Assembly: GCA_003993805.1 (NCBI GenBank)
Contig: RSEF01000005.1
Coordinates: 18,102,917 to 18,166,916 of the forward strand
Reading direction: 5' to 3'
DNA length: 64,000 nt
Source of the DNA: Himantopus leucocephalus
Lineage: Eukaryota; Chordata; Aves; Charadriiformes; Recurvirostridae
Shown here: one piece after another, positions 25,169 through 36,530 of the stretch
Layout: the number at the start of each line of letters is the position of its first letter
Position numbering within the stretch: position 1 is the first letter of the stretch
Made by a program: the position numbers and the translations under genes
Notes under the pieces: generated by a model
The model's input: the letters and a program-made list of their open reading frames with translations, nothing else
Database searches by the model: none
Told to the model about the DNA's origin: nothing

Positions 25169-25184
25169 CCAATGCGGGGCGGGC
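25169..25184 (+). promoter_or_regulatory. CCAAT box followed by a GC box
   Basis: CCAAT at 25169-25173 is followed at once by ggggcgggc at 25176-25184. This is a usual NF-Y plus Sp1 pairing in CpG-island promoters and places a likely start site within the following 50-150 bases. The start itself cannot be read from sequence. Confidence 0.45.
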
Positions 25185-25239
25185 GCAGCACACCGGGGGT
25201 GCCTCCACCACCGCGGTGGAAACTTCACCTTGCCGCCGG

Positions 25240-25464
25240 GCCGACGCGCGGCTGAAGCCCCCGGCGGGGCCGGGCCGGGCCGGGCGGAGAGGAGAGGAGC
25301 GGTGCGGTGCGGTGGGGGGGGGAGGGGGTTCGCCCGCCTGGGGGGCGCCTCGTCTCGTTTGGTTTTCCTCCGTTGGAAGAAAAAACAAATAATATTATCC
25401 CGCTTTAAACTTCCGCGCTCCGCTCTCCAGGACGCGCATCCCGCCTGGCGGGGTGGACGAGCCG
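25240..25464 (+). other. HRAS: HRAS exon 1 (untranslated), inferred
   Basis: The 3' edge is set by GACGAGCCG|GTGAGTGACC, a consensus donor at 25465-25470. The 5' edge is a guess based on the CCAAT/GC-box pair just upstream. No ATG-led frame in it joins the coding exon, in line with the untranslated first exon known for mammalian HRAS. The link to exon 2 at 47925 is inferred from strand, position and the lack of any other gene between them. A promoter nearer to exon 2 cannot be excluded. Confidence 0.5.
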
Positions 25465-25491
25465 GTGAGTGACCGCTGGCGACGGGGCTGG

Positions 25492-25570
25492 NNNNNNNNN
25501 NNNNNNNNNNNNNNNNNNNNNNNNNNNNNNNNNNNNNNNNNNNNNNNNNNNNNNNNNNNNNNNNNNNNNN
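25492..25570. other. Assembly gap (79 N)
   Basis: A run of N starts 27 bases after the inferred exon 1 donor, in extremely GC-rich sequence that commonly fails to sequence. Any motif in the gap is invisible here. Confidence 0.99.
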
Positions 25571-25856
25571 GCACCCACCGCCCTGGCGCGATGGGCCGGC
25601 AGCGCCGGCGCCACCTGTTAGCTACGCCCCCCTGGGAAGTTTGTACCCCCGCTGTGGCCCGGGGCAGGCGGTGGGGAGGCAGGGACCCCCGGCCTGGTGG
25701 GCGGTGGCGGGGCGCGGGGGTGTTTGGGGGCGGTGGCACGGACCCCTCTGCTCGCCTGGCCGCGCCATGACTCTGCTGCCTGGGCGCTGCCTGCCGACCC
25801 TAGCCCCGGGCAGGCCGCCGAGGTGGGGGGGAGTGGGGTATCACCGAGCCACAGCC

Positions 25857-26100
25857 TCTGCACCCCCTTTGCTGTCCATCCCTTCCCCTTCTCATGCACC
25901 CCCTTTGCACTCCTCCTGCCCTTCTCCCCTCCCCCCCCCCGCTGCAGCCCCCTTTCCTTGCCCTCCTGCTTCTCCCACATCCCCAAGCTGCAGCGCTCTC
26001 TGCCCCCTCTCCCTACTCTTCCTTGCACCCCCAGTTTGCAGTCCCTGCACCCGCCTTCCTTCATCTGCTTGCATCCCCCACACCGCCCCTGTGATGCTCC
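25857..26100. repeat. Pyrimidine-rich imperfect tandem repeat
   Basis: A degenerate unit built around 'tgcaccccctttgc' and 'ctcctgcccttctccc' recurs for about 240 bases on the + strand. The strand asymmetry (C+T) is strong. It lies just inside intron 1, downstream of the CpG island. Confidence 0.6.
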
Positions 26101-27039
26101 CAAGGGGGAGCACCGGACTCCCCACCCTTTGCCAAAGCAGGTCCCCACTGGGCTCCGCTTCCCCCCGTTGGAGCGGCACCCCCAGGAGAGACCAGCTTCA
26201 TGGTACTGCCAGGTGTCAGCAGGCCAGGGGTGAGGTGTGGAGGGAGCGTGCAGGTGATGGAGGTGCAGGTACGTGTATCTGTGAGCAAGTGAGTGAGGTC
26301 CCCCTGTTCCTGCATGTGTGCGGCTCTGCGGAGCTGGCGGCACCTCCCTTCTTCCCAGGGACGCTCGCTGCCGGGGCTCTGCGGCGTGCGGAGGCTGCTT
26401 GCAGCCTGCCTGCCCTGCAAGGGTGTCTCAGGGTCTGGGGGTGCAACCCCTTCACCCCAAGCGGGAGCAGGTGTGTCTGGTGGCTTGCTCGGCCTGTATG
26501 GGTCCTGGTTGGGGATGCATTTTAATTGCCTTGTACAGTGGAGTGTGCCTGGAGACAAAAGAGCTGATGAGAAATCAGAGAGGACTGGCAAACTCTGGAG
26601 CGGCTGGAGAAATGCTTAGGGTGGCTGGAAGCAGGAGAATAGTGCAGCAGGAATAGCTTGACCCAAGTAAGTCCTTGACCTAAGTCAAGACACTGACTAT
26701 TTCAATGCCCTAAGTCGTGTCTCTTTAGCCTGCACCATGCAAAGTTGCTCCTGGGTAGGTCTTTGAGATGCAGAAGGGGTACAGACTCCAGGTGAGGCTT
26801 TATTGTGATGTACCCCAGTCTGGTTGGCATGGGTAGGTTGTGTGGGTTGGGGCAAGAACTGATTTTGAACAGAGAAAAGCACATGAGGCTTTATGCAGGT
26901 TTGACTAAAGAGTTGCTAGAGGGTTGTATGGTGGATCTTGGTTTCTCCTGGTCAGAATTGCTAATGTGTTTATCCTTGCAGAGCTCCAAAGTATTTTGAT
27001 TTTTGCAGCTGGTGATTTGTGTGGGGTTTTTTTATACAC

Positions 27040-27061
27040 ACAGCTTCCCCCCCCCCCCCAA
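27040..27061. repeat. Poly-C tract
   Basis: A run of about 13 C residues after 'acacacagctt'; directly visible low-complexity sequence in intron 1. Confidence 0.8.
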
Positions 27062-30000
27062 GTGTTTGTAACAGAGCCATGACTTTGAATCCATGTGTGT
27101 GTCCTCTCCATGTGTCTGGTCCTTTCCTTCTCCTCGTCAGACGTTTTCCCTGTGTGATTAATAACGTGCGAACTGCTTCATTTCAGCACCAGGGAGGCTG
27201 ATGCTGATTGATTTTCCTGTTCAGTTTCCTCGGTGGGTCTGGAGGCTGATGGGTGTTATCATTGCAGAAAAGTCTGCTTTGGGGTGGGAGCTGTCAGCAT
27301 GTCTTTTTGTTTCAGTGAACCTCTTATTTCTTTTAATTAAAAAGAGATGAAGTATGCATGGTAATACCCTCCATGTTTACATAAAAATGATCTTGTAATT
27401 AGCAATAATTATCTCAGTTTGGGATATCGCTGTAATATTTCAACAGGATTTATGACCTGAGGGACGCTTTTCTGGCCCCAAGGAGTTACCCTTGCTGTGG
27501 TTCTCTCCTGTGGCGAGTTCGGTTCTTGACTGCCGTCAGTGGTGAAGGTAGAGCAGCGGTTGGAGTAACCTCGGGTTTCTCTGACGTTGGCCTAGAAAGC
27601 AATGGCTGCAGTTTCCTCATTGAGCCTGGTGCTGCTTCACAGGGCTCCCTGGCAGACCTGCCACCACATGCGTGGAGATGGTCTGCCTTGGTGGCTTTTG
27701 GCATGTGGTCTGAGGACTCTCAAGGGGACTCCCTTGCTATTGTGAAAAATAGCTCTCTTGCTGTTGTGTGCCAGTTGACCTTTTGTTTCCTCATTCTCCT
27801 AAGGAGATTTGGAAAAGGCTGCTGGTACTTGGGAAACTTTTCCCTGTGAGAGTAGGGGTCCTGAGTCATCCTTGTCCACCTGGCCATCTTTCCCTAACTT
27901 CTCTTCCCTTTAATTACACGAATGTAAACATTTGCTTCCAGGCTGGAGATGGCACCCACCACCACCCCTCCTGCTGTTGGTGCACCCCAAATTTACCTTC
28001 CTGCCAGGCTGCCCTTAGTGCTCCCCAGCTTTTCTTGGTGTAAAAAAGCTTTATGGAGTAAAAAAATTGAATATGGTGGAAATATTCAACAAAATAAAAC
28101 CCAAGACAAAAAGTACCACCTGTACAGAGGGGTTCCTTGTGGAAGAGTGGTGAAGGGAAGAGGTAGAAATGTATCATCTCCTCTCTTTCAAGATGTGTTA
28201 TGCTGCTGTACTTTTTGTTGGTCTAGGAAAAGCAAAATGATTGTACTCTGAGCACTCTTTATCTAATTGTAACTTATTATTGGCTTTCTATTTTAACACT
28301 TTTGAAGTGTAAACTTACAACCAGAACTTGTTAAGCAGCAGATAAGAACGTTGAACGTATTTGTGTTTTATCTGTGTTAATCTAATAATATATTTATGAC
28401 ATGATATTTGGTCAGCGCTAGAGCTGGTTGAAGACCACAGAAGGGTATTAATTAAATAAATTATTTTACAAATATGGATGAGATTAAACAAATGATCTAT
28501 TTGCCAGCTGGTGTTCAACTGCTCTGCTGTGGCACATTCCTCTTTCTCTTATCTTTCCCTTCCAGTTTTCATTCCACTTTTTCATGGTTTTATCTTTTCC
28601 TGAACTGTCCTCAGTATCTGTTTAGTTTTTCCCTTCCCTGTATTACTCTCTTTTGTGTCATGGTTTTTCTTTCATTCTTCTGCCTCTTTCTTCAACCTCT
28701 CTCTCCATGCTTTTTGAGTCTCAATTAGCCAATTTTCCTTTTTCTCCATGTTCCTGGTGGAGATTTTTATTGAACAGTTCATAACCAACTCAACTAAACC
28801 TGGTATGCATTTAAACCCATAAAAACATAAAACTAAACCCAAACTGTGTGCAAGTATGAAGATGTTTGCTTGGTGGTAACACTTCTCTGCCTCTCCCTGG
28901 GTTTTCTGGCTGTTGCAGGAAGGGTGTTCCAGCAACTCTGGAGGTTTTTCCCGGCTCCCATTTTTGCCTGTGTTCTCCTTATGCCTTTTTTTAAAGTGAA
29001 TTTGACTTTGTATGCTAAGAAAACAACTAGGATCAAATGGCAGATCTTGTGTTGTTTGTTGGTTATATATCTGTGTGCAGTCTGCTTCCATCTGCTATCC
29101 AACCAAGTCCAGCCTCCCTGTGGGGCAGTCCTGCTTTCCTCCTTCCTCCCCTCTGGGGTTACATCCATGAGGTGTCTTTCAGTAGGGCAAAAGGAGTGAG
29201 TGCTCTGAAGGTTTTCTGGCTGACCTGTTACTTTCAGAGTCTGCATGAATGTCAAGTTGATAAGGCTAAGTAGCAAGAGGCAAACAGGTTATTGTGCATG
29301 ACTGAGCAGTCACAATATTCAATTTAGATCTAGTATTCAAAGATTAAAGTCGCTTAAAAATGAAAGCGCTATTATGGAGAAGACTTGTTTTACTTATTGG
29401 GTTGTTGGTTTTTTTTTTTAATCTATGGGGGGATATTCTCAAAACAATGAAAGGAATAGAAAACTTTGTATTTCAGGGCAGGAAATTTCCTATGCCTTGG
29501 CAATAAAGCTCAGGCAGTCCAGAGGAGTGTGATGGGAGTGCTCAGAGTGCGTGATTCGCCTCCGCTGATGGTTGCAGTGGTGTTACTGCAGTGAATGAGC
29601 TAAGCTGTGTATGTCATAGCTGTCTGCTTTAAGTACTGGGAGTTACGTGATGGTGCCCTCTTGTACCCATAAGGAAAGGTCTCTGCTGTACTGAAGTTAA
29701 CAGTTTCACTGCTCCTGTATGTCTTGTGAAATGTTTTGGATAACACTTGGGTGCACTGACACAGCGAGCAATCCAGGCAGCGTGTCGTTGTGAAGCAAAA
29801 TTGATTGGGGAGGATGGGGCCAAGAGGAATATTCTTTTGCAGTTAATTATTTACTGCAGGGAGAGATGGAGGCTGATGATGTTTGGTTTATAATTACAGA
29901 TATCCAGAGGAGAACACTTTAAGATGATCCGGTTTATTCTGTGTGTTGCCATCTATTTCTTGTTGTTTCTATAATGTGAGACCAGCACTGTTTAGTGACC

Positions 30001-30204
30001 GGTTCAGTAAAAGCAAAACTTCATTATCGACTTCTTACTGCTGGAATATGGTTTTACAGCTTGCTCTGTGTGATGCAAAATGGCCTGAATGCCTACAGAG
30101 GGAATAGTCTTTCTGTGCTTGCTATCTTAATGCATGACCTGCCCATGGTGCCCATCTGACTGCAGAACAGCTGCTCTTAGAACAGCTCATCTCTGTGCTG
30201 AAAG

Positions 30205-30310
30205 GTGACTTTGTGGTTAAAGTGCAGGACCGTGAACCCAGGAGTCCTGATCTCCTCTCTGGTCTTGGCTGAACTGGTTGTCTTATCTCACTGGGCTCTC
30301 TTCTTCAGGA
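30205..30310 (+). repeat. MIR-like SINE remnant
   Basis: 'tgtggttaaagtgcaggacc', then 'gaacccaggagtcctgatct', then 'ggtcttggctgaactgg' follows the MIR 5' and core plan (tRNA-like head with 'ggttaa', then 'gactcctggg'). It is an old, diverged copy with approximate ends. Confidence 0.55.
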
Positions 30311-33300
30311 GTGATATCGAGCAGATATCCAGCCTATCTGCTAAAAGGGTAGGATGTCCTGGGTGAGGGGTGCTCTGATAACACAGAGGCTGCACTGCGG
30401 CCCAGGTACTTGCGTAATACAGTGCTGTGGGCCAAACTATAAGTGGATTTTTGCTTTTGCATAGCTAAACCTGTTACAGATCAGACTGCTCATATGTGAG
30501 TTAAATTCAAGAGCTGGTGGTGCTGAGTTTAGATGCGTGTGTGTGGGAGCAATAACTTGATGAATACAAAAAAGAGACGTTGCTGCAATGTCTCTGGGAA
30601 GATGCCTGTATGTCTTCTCCTTGTTTAGCATCCTTGAGAGAACAGCAGACATGAGGGAAAAGCGGTGGCCTGTGAAATGAAGAGATGTCGTCCTCTTACT
30701 GGGAGAAGGAGAGGAGCAAGATCTAAAAAGCCAGGGAGTAGAAGTGAAATGATGGCTGCAGGGCGCACACAGCGGGATCTGGTCTGGGTTGCTCTTCTCA
30801 CTGGGTAAGGCTCTGCAGGAAGAGGAGTGAGGAGGAGATAAGTGGAAAAAGGCATTGTGGAGGCTGCTGTTGTGCAGGGTGGAGCGTTGGCTATCCAGCT
30901 GGTCTAGGCTGAATAGGAGCATAGCTGGCTGGCAGTAGGAGTGCATGGGATTGTCTTCCCTGAGAAAAGCAGACTGGTGAAAAAATCTCCAAAGGAGTGT
31001 CTGGCTAGCAAGTGCTTGTGCCCCAGGCAAGTCGGGATCTTGTTTAGAGGCTTATTGAGAATTGAGTTCCGTTCTTCAGCAGTTTGTTGGGGTAACAGGC
31101 TGCTGTCGTGTAGGCTTGCTCCAGTATCAGTGTTGAGTCTGCTGTGATGCTCCACGCTGTCTTCAGCAGTTCTGTGGCTTGCATCCAGCTCTGTTCAGCC
31201 TGCTGCAAGCAATGTGTATAGAATAAGCTTGAATGTTTGAAATTGTAGTCTGAAAATGATGCATTTAATCCCTTGTCCTACCCCAGCTAGCCACCGCAGC
31301 AGCTAGAGTGGGTCTCCTAGTGTGGCACTAGCTCCTGTATTTCTGTAGAGACCGTAGCGTCTATCCCTGCAGCTGGCTTTGCTGGAGCAGGAATGAGATG
31401 TCAGGGAGCTTAGTGTTATGTGAGGAACTGGAATTCATCCTCCAGAAAAAGAAGGCTGGACTTGAGAAACCAGGCTTTGGTTGGTATGATAAATACATAA
31501 AGCAGTAGTTGAGTATGATAAGTAAATAAAACATCGCTTTTTCTTGGAAGTAAATATAGGACAGACCCCGACTTGTATGTGTGCTAATGCTGTAACTAAC
31601 TTTTCCGTTGTCTCCCCCTGGACCTGTGTCTGTTGATGCAATGGCTCATTTTGGGTCCTGCTGTGTTAGGCTCCTGCTGTGCACAGCATGACTCTCTGCT
31701 TTGTAGCACGAAGACCCAACAAATGCTGGTGAAAGCAGGAGGTACCTCCTGCATGTGTGCGCATGCACACCGCCCCCTTGCCTCCCTGGCTTGTGTGTGG
31801 CGGCTGAATATATAACCTTATAATATAACCTTGGTCATGCAAGGTTTCTCCCAGTCTTGTTCCCCTGGCCTCTTCCTGATTTGCATGATATTATACGAGG
31901 CCAGCCAGCTTTTTCTGGAGGGCTTGTCCCACTTTCTACGCAGGCAGCCTTGGGCAAGTGGTCTGCTCCCTGACCTGCTTCAACAGGCACGTGTTGGCTT
32001 CTTGCTCTGCTGATGTGGTAGAGAGTATGAGGATAAGTGCTGGCGGGCTAGGCAGGAGGAGGACATTGCTATGCCGGTTGGTGGTGTGACCTCCAATCTG
32101 GCAGTCAGTGTAGCTGCTGATGGATGAGGAAGTAAACACAAATCCCTGCTCTGCTTTCTGCAGCATCATTCTGCTGGGGGATGTGGTGGCTATGACTTGT
32201 AGTTGAGTCTTTGAGGGTCAGATCTGCTCTCTCTACACCTAGGAGTACAGATGTACGTCCTCCATTCTGCTGTACTCGTTTGCAGCTGACAACTCTGTGG
32301 CTATTCTGGTGGCCCCTATGAATTTCCAAACATCAAGGTATTTGTTCTCAAAATACATGTGCACTGGAAAGAAATGACCACCATGACCATGGTGAAGGTG
32401 GAAAACAGGTGTGAGAGAGTCAGACCTAGACCTAGATCTGGAAAAGTGCTTCTGCTCCTGCTTTTCCACAGAAGCAAGGAGGCTGCATGCTGGTGTGGCT
32501 TGTAGTCACAGGGGCATGTGCAGGGTCTCACCGGCTCTGTGGCAGAGCAGGGAGGTGGGTGGATGAGGGTGGAAATCTCTTGGCTGATCCCCGTGTTAGA
32601 TGCATCTGGTACAGTTGTTACAATTGTACCATGGTTCCTTGTGCAGAAGGGATAAAAGCCATAGTATTCATCCCAGAAAGACACTACAGAGGCAACATCA
32701 GGACATATTTCTGAGCGTGGCTGGCAAAATCGACACAGTTGTCCAGTGCTAGATCAGTTCTGTGTTCCCATCCATGCAGTACACCCAGTATCATAGTATC
32801 AGTGGCTAAAGATGTCAGACACCTAATTAGAGATGTTTTCAAATGTGAAAAGCATTGTCTTGTGAAAATACTGTCCCTTTATGTATCTCAGTTGGTCATT
32901 CAGAGACTGAAGTCATTCTACAAACTCTGGTAACATTGACCAAGACTCAAGGAATGCAAGAAGACAGAGCTGTAGACTGTACAGGGAGGTATGGCTGTGT
33001 AGAGCACAGCCTGGATTTGATGTGCAGATGATGATCTGCGTGGGGCTGTTGAGCAGACGCAGTGATAGATACAATCAGTTGATGTTCGACTGGGAGGTCT
33101 GCCAGCTGGTTGCCTGGTAAATGTTGCTGTTTCCCTGCTGACCATGCTGACTTGTGTTAGCATTGGTTATCTTGTGATGACTTGTGTCATCCTTGACTGA
33201 GGATGGAGGGTGCTTTGAAGCACACAAATTTTTTAAACGACTAACAATGGTTATTTAGAGCTGCAGCAAAGTGCTTTTTGTGGGCATACCACTGCAGCTT

Positions 33301-36277
33301 AACTTTGGCCTCCAAGAGATTTCTTTTCTACCACCCCCACCACAAAACTCAGGGTCTTAGGGCTGATCCTAGGTTGAGTGTTGTCATAAGCCCACCTCAG
33401 TCCTAACAAGGCAATGCCTCAGTGGGGTGAGAGCAGTTCTGTCCCTATTTTGTAGCAGGCACAAGGAGGATACAGATAGGAGGCAAACAGCCTTTCTTGT
33501 CCGATTACAGCAACTACTGTCATGGTTTTCTTCTTGAGATCATTTCCTATCTGCCATCCCAGGCAAGAATTTGGGCAGTTGTCCTGCTAGGACTTTCAGA
33601 CCCTGAATAACGTTTGCTTAATAATTACTCATCTGATCCCCACAACTACTGCACCTGATTATCAGGGGCCGGACGAGATGTCCTCTGCTCCACATTTCTT
33701 CCATGATGAATGCATTAATCTGTATAGGTAAAAGAGAATACTTCCTCCACATTAGTTTATGCCTTTGCTATTCCTGTTCCTCTGTGGGGTATGTCCCAGG
33801 CAGCCACCGTCTTCTAACCTATGAAGTGTCCAGGCCTGGCTGCTCCTCATATCTGCTAGAAAGTGAAAAACTGCATGCCAAGTGCCAAGTTCTGGCTGTG
33901 GAAAGTGAGTTAATCCATGAGTTTCTCTTTCTTCATGTTCTTTCCCAGTTCTTTGCTGGTAGATACGATCACTCTTACTGCTTGTGGGTAATGTGTCCCT
34001 ACCCCAAGTATCTACTAGTACCTATAGCCAGGGCAGACACTAGTCAGGGAAAGGAGAGGCGTTATTACGACCTCCTAGTTTTACAACTGGGGAATGGAGG
34101 AATGGAAATCCATGTTAACAGAAGGAGCCTGGAGAAGAGTTGAGAACAGAAATTGTTGTCCTAGTCTGGTGCTTTCACTGCAAGATCAGCTTCCCCCTTT
34201 CTTTGGTAACTGATGATTGTCAGAAAACTCAGTACCCAACTGCTGATGTGTTGCCAATCCGAGTTTATGATGAGTGAAATGTTTTCTTCTCACAATGAAC
34301 CCTGAGAAGGTGAGATTTTGTTTCCTTTTATCATTTCAAGCAAGGTTGTCTTATCTGTTGTTTTAATATTTTAGGTATCCAGTCTTAATAGTGATGTGCA
34401 TGGAGGGAGGGCTGGGATAGCAGTCCTTTCCATGTAGGTCTTCCAGGTTGTAAGTGGGACTTGTGTCTGCAGAAATGGATAGATATCCTATGTTAAAACT
34501 GAGTGTCTTGGCTTGTTGTGGGTTGGAGAAACAGTAAGAAAATTTGGGCAATTGAAAAGAGATGTTGTAGCCCTCTGGATGGGGATTGATTTATAAACCA
34601 GAGGGCTTTAGGATCTTGATTTGTGCTGGCAGTAGATGATTACAAAATGAGCCATCTCCCTTTTGGTCACCTGTGCCAAGGTACTTCTTGTGGAAGGATC
34701 TAAAAAACAAGATGCGGTTAATTGACCAAGTCTTTGAGGATAAAAAACCCCAACTTCCCAGGTGAAAAAAGAAGGTAGATTTCTTCAAGAAGTGAAAAAA
34801 CCCTTTACTTTTTCTCAAAGCAGTTTCCAAGGCACATAATCTAATCTTTCCAAAAACAATTCTCTGGCAGTCAGGGCTCACATATTGTAAAAAACAGTGT
34901 AGAAAGGAATGTATTGTGACAGTTTAATTTGTTGCTGAAATACAGTCACCTCTGGGGTAATTCAGAGCAACTGTAGAGTGGATGAGAAACCCGTTTGGGA
35001 TGGAAGGTGGGTAAAGGGAGGCTGCTCAGATGAAATTGCTGATGGAAGATGCATCTGGAATTTAGGTTCATCTTCTTTCTCCTTTGACTCTAATGGAGCT
35101 GTAGCCTGTTCACATCTTCTGAACAGGGCAGTTGTTGATGGATCCTTGCACATGTCCTTGCTGTGGCAGCAAGGGAGGTCTTGGTGGTAATTCTCCCAGG
35201 CAGGTGGTAGGAGAGACCCTCTGGTACTGGCCAGCTTTAGAGATGACAGGGATGCAGAAGAAAAGGTGGAGGATTACAGCACTTAAGGTACAGGTCCCTG
35301 TACCTTCTGGTCCCTGGTTGGGGACTTCTAAAGGCCCAGGCAGCTGGATATTGTAATCACTAATCCGTGGGTGCAAATTGAGCTGTGTAAAGCTGGCCTG
35401 CAATCTCTACCATTTTAAAGAGAAAACAAGGCAACTGCAGGATGCTGTTGAGAAGGCAAATGAAAGCTTGCGCGCGTTTTGGAGGAAGATGTACAATTTG
35501 AAAAGAAAGAGGTATGGAGTTGCTTTTGTAACCCTGTTTAGGGTCCTCAAGAGGAGTGCTGTCTGAAGTGTGCTCCTTGTGAAGAGGTGGGAAGCTGAGT
35601 GCTTAGCAGAGGGATGGGCTTTTTCAGAGCACGCTGCTAAGTACATGGTTTTTGGCAAGCCCTGCAATTGCATTGCAACAGGGTTGTGAGGTGTTCTTCA
35701 AATTCTGTTGAAGTTGGTTGAACTATGTTGACTGCAGTGACCATGGGCTGGCAGGCAGTACAGCATCTCTCAGGTTTTCATCATCTTTATTTCAAAGGCT
35801 GTATCTAGAATGAGTTTATTCAATTCACAGCTTAGAGCAGCTTCAGAATAAATCCCAGGGGAGGAGAAAAAGGAAAAATCCAAACCCCCACCACCACCAA
35901 AACCAGATTAAAATAATCAAACAGCTCATGCTGTGGAACTGGGATGTGACTGGCAGCCAATGTGTGGAGGTGGACAACCACCAGTCACGCTTTCTCAGCG
36001 TGACTTGCTCTGTGGAGGCAATGGAAGCGAGTACCTGTTGGGACTAGGATGCAAAGAGGTAACATTTAAAATCTGAGGCAGGAGCCTGCAAACTCAGTGG
36101 CAATTGTATGCTGGGGTGGAAGAAAAAGCTCTGCTACCAGCAAGTCACCCTTTCAGGTAACTAATTTGAACTCCTTGTTTTTTTCTGAACCCTTCAGTCC
36201 CACTGTGTGTAAATGTCATGCAGTCTCTTCTCTGCTTTTTTTTTTTCGTATTTGATTTGAGAGCAATAAGTAACAAC

Positions 36278-36530
36278 TTATTGCTCATGCATCCTGTGGT
36301 CAGAGAAGTTATTCTGCCTGCAATCCCTGTCTGAGCTTAATTTTCTTATTTTCTGTAGCATGAGAGCTGATGGCTTCACAAATCTTGGGTAACTCCTCAG
36401 TCTCTCCCCTGGCCAGCCTAGCAGCATGACAGCTTCATTTAATGTGCACTGTCTGCTTTGGCTTCCTGCCCCTAGACTCATTATTTTGCATTTGTCTGCA
36501 TCAAGCTCCAGTGTTGCCTGCCCCAAAGGA
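36278..36530 (-). mobile_element. CR1/L3-type LINE fragment, 3' part of reverse transcriptase ORF
   Basis: The minus strand encodes ELDADKCKIMSLG, then CTLNEAV, then KPSALMLQKIRK. This parallels the CR1 segment with 'FNxDKCKVMHLG', 'YTLNG' and 'SxQCxxAxxKA' after the catalytic palm. The frame is open for 82 codons, but the spacing after CTLNE is degraded. It is an isolated, 5'- and 3'-truncated fragment. Confidence 0.5.

Larger units (their letters stand above)
24240..25830. promoter_or_regulatory. HRAS: Large CpG island, inferred HRAS promoter, possibly bidirectional
   Basis: About 1.6 kb of very GC-rich, CpG-dense sequence rises sharply from AT-rich flanks. It contains a GC box gggcggggc at 25047-25055, a CCAAT box at 25169-25173 with a GC box at 25176-25184, and G-rich runs able to form quadruplexes. 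There is no TATA box at a plausible place. A plus-strand donor at 25465 (GCCG|GTGAGT) and a strong minus-strand donor at 24425/24424 (TTCCAG|GTAAGG) suggest divergent transcription. It is the nearest CpG island upstream of the HRAS coding exons. Mammalian HRAS also has a GC-rich, TATA-less promoter and an untranslated first exon. A 79-N gap interrupts the island. Confidence 0.7.

Noticed and set aside
24363..25472. Long Arg/Pro/Gly-rich frames in the large CpG island (up to 224 codons)
   Set aside because: Same stop-poor GC effect. All frames on both strands are open together and none joins the HRAS coding frame.
25453..25770. Frame running through the N gap
   Set aside because: It depends on unknown bases and a non-ATG start; no support.
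28672..29276. Overlapping sense and antisense frames of 117-147 codons in intron 1
   Set aside because: No domain, no splice sites in register and no repeat match; lengths are compatible with chance.
33703..34143. 146-codon plus-strand frame beginning with ATGATGA (also considered as a C/D snoRNA box C)
   Set aside because: No recognisable domain for a protein, and no box D at a suitable distance for a snoRNA.
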